Shown in pieces: positions 57,601-64,000 of a stretch of DNA of 64,000 nt (the first letter of the stretch is position 1; every line of letters begins with the position of its first letter). Both the position numbers and the translations under genes were made by a program. Where the stretch lies: NCBI RefSeq assembly GCF_018873765.1, contig NC_057916.1:27503501-27567500 (forward strand), given 5' to 3'. Below the pieces are notes generated by a model. That model was not told the DNA's origin and ran no database searches. It saw only the letters and a list, made by a program, of their open reading frames with translations. The DNA is from Telopea speciosissima. Lineage: Eukaryota > Streptophyta > Magnoliopsida > Proteales > Proteaceae.

Positions 57601-60600
57601 TGGGACATGGGGGAATAAAAGCTGAAGGAAAGGGAATACTTGGCAATAAAGCAATAAATGCCAAAAAAATTAAAGGGAGAAGGAATCATGAAGAAGAGTC
57701 GTCTTCTTCCTTGATAGTTCCTCTTCAGTGGCAAAACCAGCCTAAGCTCACCTAATCAACTGCTGTTGGGCTCAAGATTTCAGGTGAAGGTTTCTACTCC
57801 AAAGCCCTACAGAATTCAAGCCTTAATGGTGTTAAAGATGTGCAACTGAGAGAAACAAACCTCTCAAAGTGACTCTGGCAGTACCTAGAGTTCAGGTCTG
57901 AAACTTTGACTGGAATCTCAACGTAAAAGAGGGGTTTTGGAATGAGATTCAAGGGCTCGAATCGCCCTAGGGTGGACACTTCATGCCTAAAATCTTAGGC
58001 TGAAAGAACCATTATGCAAAGAGTTCATAGGTGATGAATAGGGCTGCAAGTGTCGCCCACAGCAGAACCAAAAAACGAAACAGAATAGGAAAAGGCAAAA
58101 ATAAAGATAAAGAACAAGGAGACAAGAAAATAACAGATCGACAAGGAGGGGAGAGAAGAAGAAATGAGAGAGAAAGGAGAAGGGGTCTCACAACCTGATT
58201 CGTACCATTTTGGTAACAAAACCATTCAAAACTTTAATTCCAAAATCTACTATTCCAATCTTCAGCTACACATCTATTTATAATACTCAAAAAAATAAAG
58301 ACTCCAAATTACTTCCTAAAACCTAGACTAATAAAAATAGAAATTGTATAAAACTCAAATTGGAAACTTCCCTACATGTCTAACAGCTATCCCAAAATAA
58401 AAGATTACATTATCTTTCCCAAATAAAATAAATCCTAAATATCCTACCGAACCTAAAAACCCAATTGGACCTGGTTCGTCTTCATATGGGTCCCCCAACA
58501 GGTTTCGCCCGGTCCAAGAAATTGTTCTTGCATCAATGGGCCCCCCACAGAGATTTACTAGTAGCCTCTACAGCAAGGAAGAAACTACTCCAGCAAATAT
58601 TCCACGCAAAAGCCTGGCTGATATCCTGAATTATCTTCTCCATGCGAGCTGGCCATGCGACCAACTGAGGCTGTCAATTTCTCTCCAAATGTATCCACGC
58701 AACTGGCCAGAATGGGCCCACAAATTCTGGAAAATAATCCTCACTTAAATCAGCAATCTCAGTCTCTTCTTTGGAAAAAATTGATGGTTCAATGTGACCC
58801 AAATTATGGGCCAGGTACATGCTAGTTCGATGGCTCAGAATATGGGCCAGAATTGAACCCAAATTTGATGCCCAATTATAGGACCTGATCTACATCAGAA
58901 ACCTTATGTCACCTGCCTAAGTATGGTTAGAGCCAGGACAAATAATTCCCAATCATACAATCAAGAGACTCTAATCCCTTGACACAAAAAGCGTTGGTGT
59001 TGGTTCAAGCACCCTTAGGACATGCTACAAAATCTTTATGGATGCAATGAATGGGATGCTAAAATATTCTCTCAGCATTGCAGTATAACACAGAGATAGA
59101 AGATAGAGATTATAGACATTATTAAAGTTTAATAGTGTCTCCATTCAAAAATAAATAAATCTAGAAGTATTTGTTCAGGTACAGTTCTAGACAATCAACA
59201 TTCTATCCTTAAATATTGCAATTTATACCATAACTAAAATGTAAGTACTCCAGAGCAATAACTTAAAGAACAATACACAGATGTTATTTGATAGGAATAA
59301 TATCGACACATGAATTAAATATTAAAAAAAATGTGCATTTCACAAGTCCACAATAAAAGAATCTACATATAATTTCAATATAGCAGAGATTTTTTTTCTC
59401 ACAGAAAGTCCACAATTAAAATTATCTACATTTAACTTTAATCTACCTTCTGAGATTTTTGTATTTTTTAATTGCAGATTTTTCTAACCAGAAAAAATTT
59501 TCAAATTCGGATAAGAGTTCTGAGGGTGAGCTTGCCCCATGTCTTGCAATTGGGGGAGAATGAGAGATACCCTGTTACTAAAGAATACATATACATGTTG
59601 TATACACACACACACACACACACAGAGAGAAAAAGAGAGAGAGAGAACAACGTACATTTCAAGTGAACCAAATTCCATTCTAAGAGTACTAAATCCTTGA
59701 TTTGGGTTCTAACTACTGCTTTTGGAGGGCATAAAACACATCTAATCAACGTTCCACACCCTGATCTGTGTTCAAGCACCCAATATCTCCAAATCTCGTT
59801 TCTTGTTTTTAAATAGTTAACAAATCTCATTATCTCCTGTTGATCATCACTCTGGTAACTTAAATTGTTTCTGTGCAGTATCTATTATCAAGCATCACTT
59901 TGGAAAACGATTCTTTCTTCTCTTAGTTTGGCTATTTAACCTCCTAACTATCTATCTATCATGCAAAATTCTTTTCTGTTTGTCTTCTTAAACGTCATAT
60001 GTGCACTGTATATATTGCAATACCAAAATAAAGAACGGAATACAGAAGACAAAATCGTAATATTTCAAATTTTTTGGTACATTAATATTTCAAATATAAC
60101 ATCTTGGCCCACTACTAGCTAAAAAGCGCTAAGGTTATTTTTCCAGAATAATCTGTGGCATGTAAAAGTCATAGCAACATTCATTACTACAGATTAGCCG
60201 TATTTTTTCATTAGTGCCACCACAAGATTTTATGCTGATACGCAAGAACAATGTAAATTAAAAAAGGGTGCCCATGCAGCAAGTAGACACCATTGGGTGA
60301 CTAGCATTGAGATGGATGCAAACAAGAAGTAGACATCATTGGGTGACTGGCATTGAGAAAGATGCAAACGAGAACTTTGGTAGTACTCTTTAGATTCATA
60401 AATGTGCACCATGAATCAAAATACAAATTCAAAGTAAAAAAGAAAAAAGGGACCAAACCTAACCTGAGAAGGGAAAGCTGATTTGAAAGCTTTGGGTTCA
60501 ATATTATAACCCCCTCGTCCTGCAGCCTTATAGATCCCATACATCAGCTTCAGATCGACATCAAACAAAAACAGCCTCATGCCTTTATAAATCTCAGCAA

Positions 60601-61036
60601 CCGTATCCTTCTTGCTAGCAGGCAGCCCCAGAACCTTGTACTGGTAGCAATCTTTCTTTGTCTTGGAATTGCACATAAAAACCATCCCCATGCTCTCAGC
60701 CTTGTTTGAAGCCTTATCTCCATCTGAATTTTCTGGCTTATCAGCATCTTTAACAGTCGCTGTGTTAGCAACATTTTTGGTCTTCCTTCTGATTCTATTT
60801 CTCTTCCTCGACTTATTGACCGGTTTACTTGTTTCTTTTCCTTTTTCTTCCTTCACCTCTTCCCCCTTATTCTCTTCTTTATTCTCTTCAACACTAGGAA
60901 CTATGTCAAGTGCTTCTGCATCTGTCTTTACCGGCTCAGATGCAGTTGCTACAGTTGTAGCACTGGGAGTTGCATTTTCAGTTTTGCGTTTTGATTTGGG
61001 AATACGGGCTTTCCCCTTGCCATTGGCTTTCACCAT
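44022..61036 (-). CDS. DCD (Development and Cell Death) domain protein
   Basis: Coding exons are 61036-60464 (191 codons), 45007-44891 (39) and 44711-44022 (229 plus stop), all joined in phase 0 at CAG|GT ... AG|GT sites; they encode 459 residues. The N-terminus is Lys/Glu-rich with nuclear-signal-like basic runs (KSRKRNRIRRKTK). The DCD domain spans about residues 115-245: GMVFMCNSKTKKDCYQYKVL, then GIYKAAGRGGYNIEP, AFPSQ at the exon 1 end, VRFTVLDDCLPLPEEKF in exon 2 and QVKNLCKLF across exons 2/3. The C-terminus is Arg/Pro/Tyr-rich with repeated MYEREA and SPLG units. DCD proteins are plant-specific and linked to stress and programmed cell death; the biochemistry is unsettled. The first coding intron is 15,456 bp and full of transposons. 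A 5' UTR exon probably ends at 61964. Confidence 0.88.
45275..46892. mobile_element. hAT-like non-autonomous element in the DCD intron
   Basis: The left end TAGGGCTCTGTATGGTAACA and the right end, reversed, CTAGGCTTTGTATGGTAACA are inverted. The 8-bp flanks CTAGACAG (45267-45274) and GTAAACAG (46893-46900) match at 6 of 8. The subterminal runs of A/T with 'gtttttt' are typical of plant hAT MITEs. The interior of about 1.4 kb has a (TC)n tract at 45667-45691 and a GC-rich hairpin but no transposase. Confidence 0.65.
46152..46226. repeat. GC-rich hairpin, nested in the hAT-like element
   Basis: Two 36-bp arms, CAGTGCGCATCCGATGGCAC ... AGAGGCCATGTG and its near-exact reverse, are separated by only 3 nt (GCA). 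The outer flank contains CTGTAGAGGATTTT, like the ends of other foldbacks here. Confidence 0.85.
46893..48099. other. DCD intron, unclassified repeat sequence
   Basis: The stretch 47240-47600 has an LTR-like look (TTTAAATACTTGG TATA-like, then GAATAAATTTTATTTTGGG), but no ends or partner were found. No coding domain. Confidence 0.35.
48100..48790 (+). mobile_element. copia-like LTR end with primer binding site
   Basis: TGGTATCAGAGCT at 48653-48665 is an exact match to the usual initiator-Met tRNA primer binding site of plant LTR retrotransposons. It is preceded by a sequence ending ATTATCACA, as an LTR end should be, and a TATA-like CTATAAAAG at about 48502. The LTR start is uncertain. The internal region decays within about 150 bp. 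Confidence 0.55.
48791..50509. other. DCD intron, no recognised feature
   Basis: Intron sequence without coding domains. Short frames have no family match, and repeated LTR-like fragments cannot be bounded. Confidence 0.35.
50835..51720. repeat. 443-bp tandem duplication inside the RTE element
   Basis: Segments 50835-51277 and 51278-51720 are almost identical (a handful of substitutions, for example AAGATACCAC against AAGATGCCAC). Each ends with GGGGGTAAGGCTGCTTACAG. The second copy leads on into the next RT block, so this is a local duplication within the element. Confidence 0.9.
51672..51717 (+). repeat. Au-SINE-like fragment
   Basis: CCATCATGGAAACAATCTCT followed by CCATGAAGCGGGGGTAAGGC TGC resembles the central part of Au-type plant SINEs (TGGAAACAGCCTCT ... 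GGGTAAGGCTGCG). The earlier copy of the duplication has the same sequence at about 51229-51274. It interrupts the RT frame between KDDI and NNYSGIK-like residues. Only the central part is present. Confidence 0.45.
52120..52375. repeat. 130-bp tandem repeat
   Basis: TGGGTTCTATACATGTTGGG begins at 52121 and again at 52251. The following 100 bp or so are alike (CCTTTGATCCCATG, CCAATGTAATAGGT). A weaker third copy lies at about 55690. It is fused to the RTE RT fragment and is part of the inserted material. Confidence 0.7.
52415..53334. mobile_element. solo LTR, copy 1
   Basis: 920 bp, starting TGATGCAGACCCGGG and ending CACCTGCATCA. It is flanked by an exact 5-bp duplication AATGG (52410-52414 and 53335-53339). 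There is no internal retrotransposon sequence. The ends match 57397-58535 (shared GATGCRGAYCCGGG start; GGACCYGGTTCRTCTTCA and TGCATCA end). The most likely origin is recombination between two LTRs. Confidence 0.82.
54851..57396. other. DCD intron, unclassified repeats
   Basis: GGTTGGGTTCTATGCATGTT at about 55691 is the weak third copy of the 52120 repeat. A duplicated AAAAGGAAAACAGATGAGATCC occurs (in part) at about 55929 and 56021. No coding domain was found. Confidence 0.4.
57397..58535. mobile_element. solo LTR, copy 2
   Basis: 1139 bp, starting TGATGCGGATCCGGGG and ending TTCTTGCATCA. The 5-bp flanks TTGGG (57392-57396) and ATGGG (58536-58540) match at 4 of 5. It is the same family and orientation as 52415-53334, diverged in the middle. 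Confidence 0.7.
58536..60463. other. DCD intron, proximal part
   Basis: No gene or bounded element was found. There is a microsatellite at 59604-59646 and a short duplication 'gacatcattgggtgactrgcattgaga' at about 60286 and 60332. Confidence 0.45.
59604..59646. repeat. (CA)n(GA)n microsatellite
   Basis: About ten CA units run into interrupted GA units. Confidence 0.9.
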
Positions 61037-61103
61037 ATTCTCCAGTTGAAGAAAGTCAAGACAAACAAACCCCTAGGGAAACCGGAAACCGGAAACCGGA
61101 AAC

Positions 61104-61963
61104 CTACAGACAAGAAAGGGATAGCAGGTCAGCCCAATAGAGCAAAATCTTAACCGCTCAAATTTGGAAAGACAAATGAAGGGCAGTGAAGGAACCAAAA
61201 AGGAGAAAAATAAAAAGGGGGCCGCCACACTCTTCAATCAAAGTATAAAGGCAATTAGAAGAGCAGCAGCAGAACTTAAAAAACAGAAAAATGAATTCCA
61301 AAATGAGAAATCCTAACATTGCATGGAAATGGAACTGAACAAGAAGACTGTTAATCGAGAAAACAAAAACTACAATAAGAAAAGGAACAAAACTCTAAGA
61401 GTAACAACGTCTGCTCCCATAGAGTGGCGAATATGCCAGACATATCAGAATGGCAAAACGATAAACTTAATGGCACCAAATCTCTTTGATCTTTGAAAGC
61501 TAATGTACCCAAACTACAGCTGGAAGACAAACCAGAAAAAAAAGAGAATCAGAAACGACTTGGACAAGAGACCCGTAATCGATGTTTGCACCGTGAAACA
61601 TAACCGGAAGTAGCGAAATTTGCCAAAGGTATCTACACTCGAGTATGCGAGGCAGAAAATTCAAACTTTAAGTCGCGAAATCAAACAGCGGTACACTGCT
61701 TGTTCAAATCCAGGCCAAAATGAAAAGAGACTTTCAGCGAGCAAATCAAAGAAGACAATATTTCAAAAAATTCCAAGATAAATCCGAACTTTAATGTTCG
61801 GTTCTTGGCGATGTTTCATCACTTCATGCTTACTTTAAAATAATCCGTAACTCGAATCAAGAATCGAAAAAAACAAACAAGCCGATCTATAGCCACAAAT
61901 GTACATATGCAACAACCCTAAAAACAAACACAATAACTGAGCAGAGGAAGAATTTAAACGTAC
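61104..61963 (-). other. probable 5' UTR intron of the DCD gene
   Basis: A good donor (CATCG|GTACG, exon ending at 61964) and acceptor (TCTGTAG|GTTTCCGG, exon starting at 61103) lie upstream of the ATG at 61036 on the minus strand. The presumed first exon, about 61965-62110, is pyrimidine-rich and contains TCTAGGGTTTTCTTCG, typical of plant 5' UTRs. This is inferred without transcript data. Confidence 0.5.
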
Positions 61964-62110
61964 CGATGCAAGAGACTGAGCCTCGAAGAAAACCCTAGAA
62001 AAAAAAATGTAAATAATTGTACTGGAGGTAAGGAGAGCGGGGAGAGGGAAAGCTGCAGTAGAGACAGTTCTCAATTCACAGGATCCCAATAAACTTAAGT
62101 CCAACCATTT

Positions 62111-62480
62111 TCTTGCGGGGGTTAGGGCTTTTGGGGGTTTTGAGGATTTGCTCTCTCAATCGATATCGGTTTTTTTATTTTTATTTTTTCTCTTCTAACC
62201 ACTTCATTTTATATGGTTAGCAAAATATCACTTGTAACTCGTAAGGGTGTAGCGCTTGCATTTGTGCAGTAGGGTTATCTAAACAATAGAACCGTGGAGG
62301 ATCTAGATTCGGGTCTGGATTCGGATATGGATACGAATCGTAAGAACCACCGACGCCTCTGAATGTGTGTGGGTCTCACCGTCTCAGAGTGCGGGGTGAT
62401 GGCAGCGGTAGCATCCCTGCACTGACGCTGCAATGTACGGTACCTATCTAACGCCCCTTGTAACGTAAGATATGACGTTA
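62111..62480. other. presumed promoter of the DCD gene
   Basis: Contains 'ggttagggctttt' and an AT-rich stretch at about 62165-62190. No confident core-promoter motif was chosen. Confidence 0.35.
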
Positions 62481-62600
62481 GGTTGTTTTGGTATGTATTT
62501 CGGAATAGATTATGAAACATAATTTTTTTTTGCTAGTTTTTTGCTTGATAATATGTTCTTGATCGAGGATATATTCTGATAATGCATACCAAACATGACC
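62481..62600. mobile_element. small MITE-like element (TTTGGTATGYATT ends)
   Basis: The left end GGTTGTTTTGGTATGTATT and the right end, reversed, GGTCATGTTTGGTATGCATT are inverted. 120 bp, AT-rich, non-coding. No clear target duplication is visible. Confidence 0.6.
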
Positions 62601-63359
62601 TAAAAAGTTCAGGGATGTGCATTTTCATAACTAAATGATTCTCCAAATAGGATGGATATAACAGACCTTCGTGTAATTCTATGTTTTATTATGTGATAAT
62701 TGAATTGATGTTATTAATACTAATCTCACCCACAAAAAAAAAAAAAAAAACTGTTTTCATATACATTTTAACACTTCAACCATCAGAAATATGCAAACGC
62801 TTAAGTGTCAATTTTGATTTAGTCAGAATTGGCGTAAACTCTAGAAATTCAATATGAATCAATAAACTCAGATCGATAAAAATCAGCATCTATTAGCCAG
62901 TCTCAATGGAAGGAGTCTCGTTCATTCGAAAGTTTTCCATAACTTCTGTAATTCCTCATCTAAATCACATGTTATATAAAATCTTCTTTGTATAGGAAGT
63001 TTATATCACATGCGATATGGTTTCTTTTATTATCTCATTCCTAGTTTATTTCTTCCCTAGTTTATTTAATTGTATCATTTGTATATATATTCATCATCGG
63101 ATCTCGATAAAAATTATTCCAAGAATTCCAATCAATCTCGCTTTCTTTACAGCATCAAGATCGAGCTCAACCCATTCTGATTCAAAGCAATTGATTTAAC
63201 CAATTTTATTCCGATTTAAAAAATCTCGGTTCATGTACAGTCATGTATAAAAATCTTTCTTTAAAAAAAGGTAGGCTACATAATATTTTTTCTTCTTCTC
63301 AATGACAATTTACTATGTTTGGGTAGAATGCAATGATCAAAGGATCTCTAATCTTTAGG
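62601..63359. other. intergenic, nothing recognised
   Basis: AT-rich, with an A-run at about 62735-62750. No gene was found. Confidence 0.4.
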
Positions 63360-63964
63360 AAATAAAGCAAAATATATTAAAAGCTAAGAAGGAAATCATC
63401 TATATTGTTCCATACAATAGCTCTATTTTTAGATATTCTAGCATGATTAGCCAAGATATGAGCTAAGTTAACATACTCTCTAGTCTTCTTAATAGTATAG
63501 ACTTTCACAAACCATTTGATAAGTGACATAATATCATAAACAACTGCCTAGTGTAGTTGGTGAGCCGTGGTGCGCTTCATGCCCATGCTCTCCAGGAGGT
63601 CTCGAGTTCGAGTCTCTTGGCTGGTACCTTTACCCCTCCCTTTAAAAAAAAAATGTCCGTCAAAATGTCTACATGCTCAGCGCCTAGTGACTTTGTTTGT
63701 TCCAGACCTTCAAGCATTCCTTTTGCTTCAACTTCCAATGCATTCCATACATAACCAAAATCCATGTACGCAATCAAGGCCTTTCAATGAGTAATAATAA
63801 TGAAGGCCCATCCTACTTCATTGGCGTCATGTTCAAAAGTCTTGTCACAAATCATAGTGGTATGATCAGGTTGAGTAGATTCAAGGATATCTCGTAAGGA
63901 GAAAGATGATACTATGCAAGGATCTATTTTAGGTGTATAAGATCAGCTTCAAGTAGATTTTGGT
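63360..63964 (-). mobile_element. L1-type LINE remnant, RNase H domain, split by a SINE
   Basis: The minus strand gives ANEVGWAFIII, then DFGYVWNALEVEAKGMLEGL and HVDILTD. After a 113-bp SINE it continues YDIMSLIKWFVKVYTIKKTR and EYVNLAHILANHARISKNRA. Together these follow the order of the RNase H fold in plant L1-like polyproteins (acidic start, EAEA..GL, D-LTD, LA..LA..AR). Stops show that it is dead. Confidence 0.78.
63541..63653 (+). mobile_element. tRNA-derived SINE, copy 2
   Basis: CAACTGCCTAGTGTAGTTGG, then TGAGCCGTGGTGCGC, ATGCCCATGC, CCAGGAGGTC and GAGTTCGAGTCTC, ending in a CT-rich stretch and an A10 tail. TAGTGTAGTTGG fits a pol III A box and GTTCGAGTC a B box. It shares its body with 32300-32390 and sits inside an L1 RNase H frame. 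Confidence 0.78.
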
Positions 63965-64000
63965 CTCCTGTCCACAGGTAGATATTAGTTTTACTTCAAC

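Noticed and set aside
60663..61049. 128-residue plus-strand open frame, hydrophobic
   Set aside because: Antisense of the Lys/Glu-rich DCD exon 1, which reads as Leu/Ser/Phe in reverse.

Overview
The window is plant nuclear DNA. The evidence is intron-split genes with GT-AG junctions, an alpha-expansin, a plant F-box/DUF295 pair, a plant-specific DCD-domain gene, and a dense layer of plant transposons (Ty3/Gypsy, RTE and L1 LINEs, MULEs, hAT-like MITEs, tRNA-derived SINEs). There are no operons, ribosome-binding sites or prokaryotic features. I cannot name the species; a flowering plant with a fairly large, repeat-rich genome fits, perhaps a woody dicot or early-diverging lineage (a guess).

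Layout. 1-7.3 kb: an L1 scrap at the left edge, then a tandem pair of F-box/DUF295 genes on the minus strand. The copy at 5156-6439 is intact; the copy at 1872-3191 is broken by two indels. A two-exon coding fragment that I do not recognise follows at 6711-7226. 7.3-16.4 kb: repeats, including two MITEs of one hAT-like family with exact 8-bp target duplications, a perfect 30-bp inverted repeat, an L1 zinc-binding remnant, and a foldback element split by a 624-bp insertion. 16.5-18.7 kb: a complete three-exon alpha-expansin gene (minus). 20.9-25.3 kb: a decayed Ty3/Gypsy chromovirus-like element with a 5-bp target duplication and a truncated 3' end. 25-44 kb: no intact gene. This part holds L1 and RTE remnants, several foldback elements, a MULE-type element at 26801-28457, and a Pack-MULE-like element at 39046-40656 that carries a fragment of an EXO70B-type exocyst gene.

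44.0-62.1 kb: one long minus-strand gene for a DCD (Development and Cell Death) domain protein. Its three coding exons lie at 61036-60464, 45007-44891 and 44711-44022, so the first coding intron is about 15.5 kb and interrupts the DCD domain. That intron holds a hAT-like element, a copia-like LTR end with a primer binding site, a broken RTE LINE with an internal 443-bp tandem duplication, and two solo LTRs of one family. The right edge (63.3-64 kb) is an L1 RNase H remnant interrupted by a tRNA-derived SINE.

The genes do not form a pathway. The expansin loosens cell walls, the F-box proteins would be SCF ubiquitin-ligase adaptors, and the DCD protein belongs to a stress and cell-death related family. 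The most informative content is the transposon record: gene capture, nested insertions with readable target duplications, and a family of GC-rich foldbacks.
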